Assembly (NCBI GenBank): GCA_964448675.1
Contig: CAYUZU010000005.1
Location: forward strand, 62,001 to 126,000
Origin: CAYUZU01 sp964448675
GTDB lineage: Bacteria > Planctomycetota > Phycisphaerae > UBA1845 > Fen-1342
Length of the DNA: 64,000 bases
Direction of reading: 5' to 3'
Under the pieces are notes generated by a model, which worked only from the letters and a program-made list of their open reading frames with translations, searched no databases and had not been told where the DNA came from. Positions 26,827 through 34,921 of this stretch are shown piece after piece. Numbering within the stretch: the stretch's first letter is position 1; every line of letters begins with the position of its first letter. Both the position numbers and the translations under genes were made by a program.

Positions 26827-28641
26827 ATGGAGTGGCAGGGCTGGTTCACGCTGGTGGTGGTGGGGCTGGTGTTCGCGGCGATGCTGCGCGGGCTCCAGAC
26901 GCCGGACATGACGCTGCTGGCCGGCGCGGTCGTGCTGGCAGTGGCGGGGGTGATTTCGCCGGAGCAACTGGTGCGGGGGTTCTCGAACCCGGGGATGCTG
27001 ACAATCGCGGCGTTGTTCGTGGTGGCGGCGGCGTTGCGCGAGACCGGGGCGCTGGACGGTGTGGGGCGTGTGGTACTGCGGCGCTCACGCGGGCCGCTGA
27101 CGGCGCTGCTGCGGCTGTGCCCGCCCGTGGCGGCGATGTCGGCGTTTCTGAACAACACGGCGGTGGTGGCGATGATGGTGCCGGTGGTGAACGACTGGTG
27201 CCGGCGTCACCGCATCTCGCCGTCGCGCATGCTGATGCCGCTGTCGTTTGCGGCGGTGTTGGGCGGCACGTGCACGCTGATCGGCACGAGCACCAACCTG
27301 ATCGTGAACGGGCTGATCACGCAGGCGACGCCGGCGGACGCGAAGCCCGCGCCGGGCATGCAGGGGATCGGGTTCTTCGAAGTGGCGTGGGTCGGTGTGC
27401 CGGCGGTGGTGGTGGGCTTGGCGTACCTGATCCTGTTCGGGCGGCTGCTGCTGCCGAATCGGCAGGACCTGCTGGAGGATATCGGCAGCGCGGCGCGGCA
27501 ATACCTGGTGAACATGCGCGTGGCGGAGAACTCGCCGCTGGTGGGACAGCGCGTCAAGCAGGCGGGCCTGCGACACCTGCCGGGGCTGTTCCTGATCGAG
27601 GTGACGCGCGCCGGACGCGTGATCGCCCCGGTGACGCCGAACCTCGTGCTGCAGGGCGACGACCGGCTGACGTTCACCGGGCTGCGCAGCACGATCGTCG
27701 ATCTCGAGCGGTTTCCGGGGCTGGAGCGGCTGGAGCCGCAGTCGGATCAGCCGGCGCTGCCGGAAACGGGCGAGCGGTATTACTGCGAGGCGGTGGTGTC
27801 GAGCACGTCACCGCTGATCGGACGCAGTGTGCGCGATTCGAACTTCCGCGCGCTGTACAACGCGGTGGTGGTGGCGGTGCATCGCGGCGGAGCACACCTG
27901 TCGGGCAAGGTGGGCGACATGGTGCTCAACGCAGGGGACACGCTGCTGCTGCAGACCGGGCCGCACTTCCGCGAGGCGCATGCGAACAACCCGGATTTCT
28001 ACCTGGTCAGCGGCGTACGCGACGGGCGGCCGGTGCGGCGCGAGAAGACGTGGCTGTCCGTGACATTGCTGGCGGTGCTGGTGCTGCTGATGGCGACCGG
28101 GTTGACGTCGGTCGTGGTGGCGGCGCTGCTGGTGGGCGGGTTGATGGTGATCGCGCGCTGCATCTCGGCCGCCGACGCGCGGCGCGGCGTGCAATGGAAC
28201 GTGCTGCTGGCGATCGCGTCGGCGCTGGCGATCGGCGAGGCGCTGACGAGTTCGGGGGCGGCCCACGCGATCGCTGAGCTCGTGGTGGACGCGACGCGCG
28301 ACTTCGGACCGCTGGCGGTGCTGATCGCGATTTACGTGATCGCGGTCGTATTCACGGAGATGCTGACAAACAGTGCCGCGGCGGTGCTGGTGTTTCCGCT
28401 GGCGCTGTCGGCGGCGGCGGAGCTGGGGCTGAATCCGCGGCCGTTCATCATGGCGGTGGTGTTCGGGGCATCGTTCGGCTTCGCGACGCCGATCGGGTAC
28501 CAGACGAACCTGATGGTGTATGGCCCGGGCGGATATCGTTTCCGTGATTTTCTGCGGGTGGGACTGCCGCTGAATGTGCTGATGGGGCTGCTGGCGGTGA
28601 CCATGATTCCGCAGGTGTGGCCGCTGCAGGCAGAAGGGTAA
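26827..28641 (+). CDS. SLC13/DASS-type permease with two TrkA-C domains
   Basis: 604 residues. About four to six hydrophobic helices (5-205) carry 'AMSAFLNNTAVVAMMVPV' and 'GGTCTLIGTSTNLIVNG', the paired SNT-type motifs of the CitMHS/SLC13 ion transporter superfamily. A soluble insert (about 225-400) holds two TrkA-C folds ('SPLVGQRVKQAGL' and 'SPLIGRSVRDSNFRALYN'), the ligand-gating domain seen in this subfamily. More helices end with 'TEMLTNSAAAVLVFPL' and 'GFATPIGYQTNLMVYGPG'. It probably moves an anion such as sulfate or a di/tricarboxylate with sodium; the ion cannot be read. The start is ATG at 26827. The TAA stop opens octamer array C2. Confidence 0.85.
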   Translation: MEWQGWFTLVVVGLVFAAMLRGLQTPDMTLLAGAVVLAVAGVISPEQLVRGFSNPGMLTIAALFVVAAALRETGALDGVGRVVLRRSRGPLTALLRLCPPVAAMSAFLNNTAVVAMMVPVVNDWCRRHRISPSRMLMPLSFAAVLGGTCTLIGTSTNLIVNGLITQATPADAKPAPGMQGIGFFEVAWVGVPAVVVGLAYLILFGRLLLPNRQDLLEDIGSAARQYLVNMRVAENSPLVGQRVKQAGLRHLPGLFLIEVTRAGRVIAPVTPNLVLQGDDRLTFTGLRSTIVDLERFPGLERLEPQSDQPALPETGERYYCEAVVSSTSPLIGRSVRDSNFRALYNAVVVAVHRGGAHLSGKVGDMVLNAGDTLLLQTGPHFREAHANNPDFYLVSGVRDGRPVRREKTWLSVTLLAVLVLLMATGLTSVVVAALLVGGLMVIARCISAADARRGVQWNVLLAIASALAIGEALTSSGAAHAIAELVVDATRDFGPLAVLIAIYVIAVVFTEMLTNSAAAVLVFPLALSAAAELGLNPRPFIMAVVFGASFGFATPIGYQTNLMVYGPGGYRFRDFLRVGLPLNVLMGLLAVTMIPQVWPLQAEG

Positions 28642-28670
28642 CAAGGTCGCAACGTGACGAAGTAACAAGG
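28639..28670 (+). repeat. Octamer tandem array C2 starting on a stop codon
   Basis: Four adjacent 8-base units: TAACAAGG (28639), TCGCAACG (28647), TGACGAAG (28655) and TAACAAGG (28663). The first and fourth are identical. The first unit includes the TAA stop of the permease gene. Confidence 0.65.
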
Positions 28671-28880
28671 GGCAGCTGTCCGCGGTGGGCCGGGGGTTCT
28701 TTCGCGCTGGGTCCGGATTTCGCAGGCAGCGCCCGCGCTGCCCGTACTCCCGTTCCTGCATCACCGGCACAGCCTGACCGGCGGGACGGACAGCAGGTCC
28801 GCAGCGAGGCGACACGCACCCGCGGGTTCAGTGCGTCACGGGCAATTCGCGGCTTCAGTGGGACCAGGCAGGGGCACGCA

Positions 28881-28905
28881 CAGCTCACAGAGCCGTGGCA
28901 CAAGG
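28881..28905 (+). repeat. 25-bp dispersed hairpin repeat, copy 1
   Basis: Reads CAGCTCACAGAGCCG, then TGGCACAAGG. A copy with 23 of 25 identical bases lies at 37959-37983. It sits just before the gyrB stop codon. The rest of the 269-bp gap (28642-28910) holds array C2 and no other feature I can support. Confidence 0.5.
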
Positions 28906-28910
28906 CCGTG

Positions 28911-31388
28911 CTACACGTCGAGGTTCTTGACGTGAATGGCGTTCTGCTCGATGAACTCCTTGCGCGACTCGACATCCTCGCCCATGAGGATGCTGAACAT
29001 CTTGTCGGCTTCGGCGGCGTCGATGGCGGATTGCTCCGGGTCGTCCTCGGTCTCCCCCACGATGACCTTGCGCAGGACGCGGTTGTCCGGGTTCATCGTC
29101 GTTTCCCAGAGCTCCTCCTTGTTCATCTCGCCCAGGCCCTTGAAGCGCTTGACCTCCCAGCCGCGGGCGCCGACCGTGCGGACCCCCACGGGCAAGGCGG
29201 CGAGATTGTCGAGCTCGATCGTGTCGTCCTGCCCGGTGACCAGCACGAACAGCGCGGGTGACAGCTCGCCCGTGACGAGCTCTTCGCGCTTGTGGAACAG
29301 GTCCTCGACGCGGCAGCCGAACTCGGCCAGGCGCCCGAAGCAGCGCTGCAGGTTCTGGGCTTCCGCGAGCTCGTTCTTCACCACGGCGGCGCCGTCGGCC
29401 GCGGCGTCGCGCTGATACGCCTCGAAGTCGGCCTCGTTGTAGAAGAAGCGCTCGGTCGCGCCGACCTGCGCCCGGATCAGTGGCAGGCGGCCGGCGTCGT
29501 CGCGCCGATTGACGAATGAGCGGAAGATAATGCCGCGGCGACCGAGAATGCGCGCGTGGCGGTCGATCTCCTCGACCAGCCGCAGCAGGTCCTGCAACTC
29601 GCCGCCAACGAGGCGCCGCGGGTCGCTGTCAGGCCGGCGGATTTCGAGGCTGACCTTCTCGAGCCCCAGGCCGGTGAGGCGCTCGTTCAGGGCGCGCTCG
29701 TCGAGCAAGTACGCGCGGGTCTTGCCCTTGGCGATCTGGAACAGCGGCGCCTGGGCGATATAGACCACGCCCCGATCGATCAGCGTCCGCAGATGGCGGA
29801 ATAGGAAGGTCAGCAGCAATGTGCGAATGTGGGAACCGTCGACGTCGGCGTCGGTCATCAGGATGATGCGGCCATAGCGCAGCTTGTCGATGTCGAAGTC
29901 TTCCTCGCCGATGCCGGTGCCGACGGCCTTGATGATCTCGAGGATCTCCTCGTGGCTCAGCACCTTGTGCAGGCGGGCCTTCTCGACGTTGAGGATCTTG
30001 CCGCGGATGGGCAGGATGGCCTGCGTCGCCGCGTCGCGGTAGCCCTTGGCCGAGCCGGCGGCCGAATCCCCCTCGACGATGAAGAGCTCGGTGTCGTCGG
30101 TGCCGCGGTTGGAGCAGTCGACCAGCTTGCGGGACAGACCGCTGCCGGAGAGGGCGCTCTTGCGGGCGGTCTCGCGCGCCCGGCGGGCGGCTTCGCGGGC
30201 CAGGGCGGCCTGCACGGCCTTGCCGACGATGCGCTTGGCTTCGGGCGGGTGCTCCTCCAGGAACGTCCCAAGCATGTTGTTGACGGTTGTCTCGACGAAC
30301 GTGCCCACCTCGCTGTTGCCGAGCTTGGTCTTGGTCTGGCCCTCGAACTGTGGCTCCGGCACCTTGACCGAGACGATCGCGGTGAGGCCTTCGCGGATGT
30401 CCTCGCCCTGGGGCGTGGGATCGTTGCTGCGCAGCAGGTTGCTCTTGCGCGCATAGTAGTTCAACGTGCGGGTCAGCGCGGTGCGAAAGCCCGACAGGTG
30501 CGTCCCGCCCTCGACCGTGTTGATATTGTTGACGAAGGAGAGCGTGGCCTCCTTGTACGCGTCGGTGTACTGCAGGGCGACCTCGGCGATGAGGCGCTGC
30601 TCCGGCTCCTCCTGGCGGAAGTAAACCGGCGGTGTGTGCAGCGGCGACTTGCCTTTGTTCAGATGCTGGACGAATTCGCGGATGCCGTCGTCGAAACGGA
30701 ACGTCTCGCTGGTGCCGTCGCGCTCGTCGCTGATCGTGATCTCGAGACCGGAGTTCAAGTAGGCCAGCTCGCGCAGCCGGTTCGCGAGAATGTCGTAGTG
30801 GAAATCGATCTCGCGGAAGATCGTGCCATCCGGCTTGAAATGCACGAAAGTGCCGGTCTCGTCGGTGTCGCCGGTGGGCTGTACGGGCTGCACGAGCCGG
30901 CCCTGGGCAAAGGCGATCGTCCACAGGTGGCCGTCGCGGCGGACCTCGGCCCGCAGCCACTCCGACAGGGCGTTGACGACGCTGACACCCACACCGTGCA
31001 GACCGCCGGAGACCTTGTACGAGTCGCGGTCGAACTTGGCACCAGCCGCGAGCTCGCCGAGGCAGACCTCGAGGGCGGATTTGCCGTTCTCCATTTTACC
31101 GACGGGGATACCGCGGCCGTTGTCCGTGATGCTGACGCTGTTGTCGTCGTGGATGGTGACCTTGATGCGTGTGCAGGCACCGGCCATGGCTTCGTCGATG
31201 GAGTTATCCACGACTTCGTAGACGAGGTGGTGCAGGCCGCGCAGGCCGGTGTCGCCGATGTACATGCTGGGCCGCTTGCGCACGTGCTCGACGCCTTCCA
31301 AAACCTGGACCTTGGATTCGTCGTAGCGCGACTGGTCGTGCGTCTCGGCCACGGGGGATTCCTGCATGGGCTCTGTTCCGTCACTCAT
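28911..31388 (-). CDS. gyrB: DNA gyrase subunit B
   Basis: 825 residues. The ATPase half of gyrase, which introduces negative supercoils into DNA with GyrA. The GHKL ATP site shows in 'VYEVVDNSIDEAMAG' (catalytic Glu and Asn) and 'ITDNGRGIPVG'; 'GGLHGVGVSVVNALS' is the ATP lid. The TOPRIM domain has 'LFIVEGDSAAGSAKGYRD' and 'ILMTDADVDGSHIRTL' (metal-binding Asp residues). 'FKGLGEMNKEELWETTM' near 735 is the conserved C-terminal part. The length is about 25 above the Gram-negative average, with an insert near 580-700. The start ATG overlaps the stop of dciA (ATGA at 31385-31388), so the two are translationally coupled. Confidence 0.97.
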   Translation of the reverse strand: MSDGTEPMQESPVAETHDQSRYDESKVQVLEGVEHVRKRPSMYIGDTGLRGLHHLVYEVVDNSIDEAMAGACTRIKVTIHDDNSVSITDNGRGIPVGKMENGKSALEVCLGELAAGAKFDRDSYKVSGGLHGVGVSVVNALSEWLRAEVRRDGHLWTIAFAQGRLVQPVQPTGDTDETGTFVHFKPDGTIFREIDFHYDILANRLRELAYLNSGLEITISDERDGTSETFRFDDGIREFVQHLNKGKSPLHTPPVYFRQEEPEQRLIAEVALQYTDAYKEATLSFVNNINTVEGGTHLSGFRTALTRTLNYYARKSNLLRSNDPTPQGEDIREGLTAIVSVKVPEPQFEGQTKTKLGNSEVGTFVETTVNNMLGTFLEEHPPEAKRIVGKAVQAALAREAARRARETARKSALSGSGLSRKLVDCSNRGTDDTELFIVEGDSAAGSAKGYRDAATQAILPIRGKILNVEKARLHKVLSHEEILEIIKAVGTGIGEEDFDIDKLRYGRIILMTDADVDGSHIRTLLLTFLFRHLRTLIDRGVVYIAQAPLFQIAKGKTRAYLLDERALNERLTGLGLEKVSLEIRRPDSDPRRLVGGELQDLLRLVEEIDRHARILGRRGIIFRSFVNRRDDAGRLPLIRAQVGATERFFYNEADFEAYQRDAAADGAAVVKNELAEAQNLQRCFGRLAEFGCRVEDLFHKREELVTGELSPALFVLVTGQDDTIELDNLAALPVGVRTVGARGWEVKRFKGLGEMNKEELWETTMNPDNRVLRKVIVGETEDDPEQSAIDAAEADKMFSILMGEDVESRKEFIEQNAIHVKNLDV

Positions 31389-31792
31389 TGTCGAGGTCCA
31401 CTGTCATTGCGCGCGGCGCCACCGATGGCAAACCGAACCGACCGCACGCCGGGCACGGCGGTGATGAGCTGCCGCGTCAGCTTGCTGCGCTGCCGATGCA
31501 GCTCATACTGCATGGTGGTGTTGGCCACGCGGATGACAAGCACGTCGCCCTCGACGCCATCGATCGCGGCGAACTGCTGCCAGGTCGCTGGCGCGATTTT
31601 CTGCCAGGCCTCCCGGGCCAGGCAGTGCTGGCGCGCTGCGCGCCGGGCACGCGCAAGCACGCTGGCCAACGCCGAGCGGGTTGCCAGCCGGCCGGCGTTG
31701 CGCCCTGCGCGGCGTGGTGGCAACTCGTGCAGGCCGACCGGACGCCGGGCGCGTCGATTATCGCACAATGTGCGGAACTGTTCCGCGTTCAT
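31385..31792 (-). CDS. dciA: DciA-like (DUF721) replicative helicase loader
   Basis: 135 residues from the ATG at 31790-31792. The DUF721 pattern covers most of the C-terminal half: 'WQKIAPATWQQFAAIDGVEG', then 'LVIRVANTTMQYELHRQRSKL', with the conserved hydrophobic strand followed by the basic helix. The N-terminal half is rich in Arg and Ala. DciA helps load or activate the replicative helicase DnaB in bacteria without DnaC or DnaI. Its place between dnaN and gyrB, 28 bp after dnaN and with an ATGA overlap to gyrB, is the usual neighbourhood. Distant family members differ greatly, so the loader role is inferred from family and context. Confidence 0.8.
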   Translation of the reverse strand: MNAEQFRTLCDNRRARRPVGLHELPPRRAGRNAGRLATRSALASVLARARRAARQHCLAREAWQKIAPATWQQFAAIDGVEGDVLVIRVANTTMQYELHRQRSKLTRQLITAVPGVRSVRFAIGGAARNDSGPRQ

Positions 31793-31820
31793 GCACCACC
31801 CTTGTCGAACATGTCCGATT

Positions 31821-32933
31821 TTAGAGGGAAACCGGCATGATGACGTAGAGAAACTCGTTCTTGTCGTCCCCGCGCAGGACGCCGGGCCGGGCGCCTTCCT
31901 TGAGCTCGATGCTGATTGTATCGAAGGGTACGGCCTTGAGCGCGTCGGCGACAAAGGAGGCGTTGAAGCCGATCTCCATCGGATCGCCATCAAACTCTAG
32001 CGGGATCTCGACGCGCGCTTCGCCCTGTTCGGCCGACTGCGCGGAGATGACCAGTTGGTCGGTGCCAAAGCTGAAGCGCACCGCGCGGGCCTCGTCGCTG
32101 GTGAGCAGTGCGGCCCGGCGGATCGCGCCGTGGAGCTCGCTCCGGGCGACACGCGCGGTCTTGTCGTTGTCCTTGGGAATGACGTCTTCGTACTTCGGAA
32201 ACGTACCTTCGACCAAGGCGGTCGACAGCAGGCGGTCGCCGCTGCGCAGCAGAATCTGGTTGGGCATGACCTTGATGTCGACGCCCCACTCCTTGCGCTC
32301 CTTGCTCGGTGTGAAGACGCGCTCGAAAGCGTGCATGGCCTTGGCTGGCACGATCGCCTCGAAATCGCCCGCGTTGGATTCGACGATCCCACCGCCGGCC
32401 CGGGCCAGGCGGCGCCCGTCGGTCGCCACCAGAAAGATCTTCTTGCCACGCTTCTGCCACAGCACGCCGTTGATCGCGTAGCGCCCGGTTTCGCGGGCGG
32501 CGGCATAGAGCGTGAGGTTGATCATGCGCGTGAGCTGGACACCATCAACCACAATGTCGGCTTCGTCACCGAAGGTCGGGATCGCAGGAAAGTCGGCGGC
32601 CGGAAAGACGAAAATCTTGAACTCGCTGCCAGCCCCCTGGACGATGCAGTACTTGTCATCCGCCTGAACACTGATTTCGGCGTCGGGCATCTCGCGAATG
32701 ATGCCCAGCAGGCGATCGGCCGGCACCACGACCTCGCCCGGCTCATCGACCGCAAAACTGCTGACGCTCAGGCGCAGCGCTGCCTCCCCGTCACTGGCGC
32801 TCAGCTCGACCAGGTCCCCTTCCGTTGTAACGCGCACACAGCCGAGAATGGGCTTCGTGGTGCGGCCGCCGGCAATCGCGGCCACAGCGGACAGGGCGTC
32901 GAGGAATTCCTGGCGCGGCAATCTCGTCTTCAT
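31821..32933 (-). CDS. dnaN: DNA polymerase III beta subunit (sliding clamp)
   Basis: 370 residues forming three similar clamp domains. It encircles DNA and tethers polymerase III and repair enzymes. 'TTKPILGCVRVTTEGDLVEL' opens domain I, 'VATDGRRLARAGGGI' is the highly conserved 'DGxRL' strand of domain II, and the C-terminal 'EFLYVIMPVSL' is the typical end, with the 'M/LPxxL' tail near the hydrophobic partner-binding cleft. Length is standard. The start is ATG at 32931-32933. A 602-bp gap separates it from dnaA upstream. Confidence 0.97.
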   Translation of the reverse strand: MKTRLPRQEFLDALSAVAAIAGGRTTKPILGCVRVTTEGDLVELSASDGEAALRLSVSSFAVDEPGEVVVPADRLLGIIREMPDAEISVQADDKYCIVQGAGSEFKIFVFPAADFPAIPTFGDEADIVVDGVQLTRMINLTLYAAARETGRYAINGVLWQKRGKKIFLVATDGRRLARAGGGIVESNAGDFEAIVPAKAMHAFERVFTPSKERKEWGVDIKVMPNQILLRSGDRLLSTALVEGTFPKYEDVIPKDNDKTARVARSELHGAIRRAALLTSDEARAVRFSFGTDQLVISAQSAEQGEARVEIPLEFDGDPMEIGFNASFVADALKAVPFDTISIELKEGARPGVLRGDDKNEFLYVIMPVSL

Positions 32934-33535
32934 AAGCGCTTCCGTTCGTTTCTTGTCCAGCGGCGCAACCGGCCCCTGGGCCGACCGGCGTGGCGAACCT
33001 GGCCGAACCCCGCCGGCGCGCGAGACTTACAGTGCTATATTTACCCCAAGAGCCGGCTGTTCGCCACAAGCGGTGGTGAACTTCTACCCGCCTGGCCCCG
33101 GGCCGCCCAGCCAGCGCCGGCGTTCGCCAGCAGAGCTTGTGGACAACACACGACGCGGCGCCGCGACCGGCTGGCTGGTCGCGCATCGATGCGCCGGCCA
33201 GGGTGTCAGACAGCCGAAGCGCGGTCGCGAGTCGGCCTGAAAGCACGAGGAGGGACGTACTGACAACTTGTGTGTCCGGATGGGTAACAAGGAGTTCAGA
33301 TAGAAAAAACCATCGTGGTCCTCTTCTGGCCTGTCAGTACTGTCAGGAATCGAGCGGGTCGTATGTAAGATATTTCCTAAAAAGGCCTTACGCTGCTTTC
33401 CCTCATGACGGCGGGCGTCGTGGCGGCTGTTCATCGGGCGTGTCGGCGCGGACAGCTATTGAAGGGGGAACAGCCGGGAGCGAGGCCGGCGGCGCTGGTT
33501 TGTCGGCCCGTGCGTGATCGTGACAGGGGGTGTTG
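32934..33535. other. Candidate replication origin (oriC) between dnaA and dnaN
   Basis: A 602-bp gap in the dnaA-dnaN-dciA-gyrB cluster with no credible gene. It holds a DnaA-box-like TGTGGACAA (33138-33146, one mismatch to TTATCCACA on the minus strand), a weaker TTCGCCACA (33060-33068, two mismatches), AT-rich stretches unusual here at 33030-33046, 33300-33311 and 33361-33390, and five TGTCAG/CTGACA hexamers between 33204 and 33539. CAGTACTG at 33335-33342 is a palindrome. Few DnaA boxes are visible, so this is a candidate only. The dnaN promoter must also lie here. Confidence 0.4.
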
Positions 33536-33539
33536 TCAG
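33204..33539. repeat. Cluster of TGTCAG hexamers upstream of dnaN
   Basis: TGTCAG at 33204, 33332, 33341 and 33534 on the plus strand, and CTGACA (the reverse complement) at 33260. The copies at 33332 and 33341 form a 9-bp-spaced pair. GTACTGACA (33257-33265) and TGTCAGTAC (33332-33340) form an inverted repeat 66 bp apart. They could be iteron-like or operator sites. Confidence 0.4.
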
Positions 33540-34855
33540 TTGCGCGTCAATAGCCGACTGATGAGCTGGGAGAGTGTCTGGGCCAGTTCAGGGTTGGCAC
33601 TGCGCTCGTTTTCGATGCAGCGTTCGGCGTGGAGTACGGTCGAGTGGTCGCGCCCGCCGAAGTGCATGCCGATCTCTTCGAGGCTGAGTGGCGTGAGCTT
33701 GCGGGCGAGGTACATGGCGACCTGGCGCGGGTGGCTGATGGAGCGCGTGCGCTTGCGGCCGAGGAGTTCCTGGAGGCGGGTGCCGTAGTGGTTGGAGACG
33801 GTTTCGAGGATCTCACTGATTTGCAGCGGCCGCTGCTTGTGGTTGCCGTAGGTGGCAAGGATTTCGCGCGCTGTCTGGAGGTTGAGCGGCTTCGCGCCGA
33901 GCTGGGCTTCAGTGACGAGCTTGGTGAGGGTGCCCTCGAGCAGGCGCACGTTGCCGTCGATGTGTTCGGCGATGAAGTCGATGACCTCGTCGGGGACCTC
34001 GACGCCGCGAAGGCGGGCTTTCTTGTGCAGGATGGCCTGCCGTGTTTCGCGGGTGGGGGTGTCGATCTGGACGACGAGCCCCCAGTTGAAGCGGCTTACG
34101 AGGCGGTCCTCGAGCGTGGGGATGTCACTGGGGGCGGAGTCGGCCGAGAGGATGATCTGCTTACGGCTCTGGTAGAGTACGTTAAATGTATGAAACAGCT
34201 CTTCCTGGCTGGACTCGCGGTTGGCGAGAAACTGGACGTCATCGATCGCGAGCAGGTCGGCCTGGCGGGTGCATTCGCGGAACGGCTGCCACTGGCCCGA
34301 CGCGATGGCCCGTACGAAGTCGTTTACGAAGGTCTCGCAGGTGACGTAGATTACGTGCAGCTCGGGATGGTGGCGCAGCACCTCGGCACAGGTGGCCTGC
34401 AGCAGGTGCGTCTTGCCGAGTCCGGAGGCACCGTGGATGAACAGGGGGTTGTAGAGGATGCCGAGCTGGTTGGAGACGGCGCCGCAGGCCGCATGCGCGA
34501 GCCGGTTCGAAGCGCCGACCACGAACTGATCGAACGTGTAATCCGCGCTGAGCGGCATCTGCGTCAGGGCTGGCGGCTGGTTTTCCGGCGTCAGGCGGCT
34601 GGAGAGCTCCTGGGGGCTGGAAAACTCGACGGTGACCAGGTGGCCGCTCACCTTCATGGCGGCGCGGGCAAAGGCGCCGCGGCATTGTTCGCGGAGGTAG
34701 TAGGCCTGGGCCGGGTCTTCAACCTGGATGCTCAGGGCGCCGGCGTGGGGCTGTGCGGGGCGCAGGTCTTCGAACCAGGCGCGGTAAAGGTCCGGCTGGT
34801 CGGTCCGCACCGTCTCGAGTAGGCGATCCCAATCCCATGCGGCTTCGACGGCCAT
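33536..34855 (-). CDS. dnaA: Chromosomal replication initiator DnaA
   Basis: 439 residues. DnaA binds oriC and opens the DNA. Domain I spans about 1-75 and linker II is short. The AAA+ domain III has Walker A 'GASGLGKTH' (142-150) and Walker B 'LLAIDDVQFL' (201-210), with 'LEDRLVSRFNWGLVV' as the sensor/arginine-finger helix. Domain IV holds the DNA-binding signature 'MHFGGRDHSTVLHAERCI' (about 398-415). Length is normal. The start is ATG at 34853-34855. It is 66 bp after truD on the same strand, an unusual upstream neighbour, so asd-GNAT-truD-dnaA may be one transcript. Confidence 0.97.
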   Translation of the reverse strand: MAVEAAWDWDRLLETVRTDQPDLYRAWFEDLRPAQPHAGALSIQVEDPAQAYYLREQCRGAFARAAMKVSGHLVTVEFSSPQELSSRLTPENQPPALTQMPLSADYTFDQFVVGASNRLAHAACGAVSNQLGILYNPLFIHGASGLGKTHLLQATCAEVLRHHPELHVIYVTCETFVNDFVRAIASGQWQPFRECTRQADLLAIDDVQFLANRESSQEELFHTFNVLYQSRKQIILSADSAPSDIPTLEDRLVSRFNWGLVVQIDTPTRETRQAILHKKARLRGVEVPDEVIDFIAEHIDGNVRLLEGTLTKLVTEAQLGAKPLNLQTAREILATYGNHKQRPLQISEILETVSNHYGTRLQELLGRKRTRSISHPRQVAMYLARKLTPLSLEEIGMHFGGRDHSTVLHAERCIENERSANPELAQTLSQLISRLLTRN

Positions 34856-34921
34856 ACCTGTCCCGTGTCCGTTGTGACTGCTCGTACCGGCTCAGCGCAG
34901 ACATGCAGCCGCCCTTCGGCG

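Noticed and set aside
33303..33308. T-run on the minus strand as a dnaA terminator
   Set aside because: No stem longer than 3 bp precedes it on that strand.
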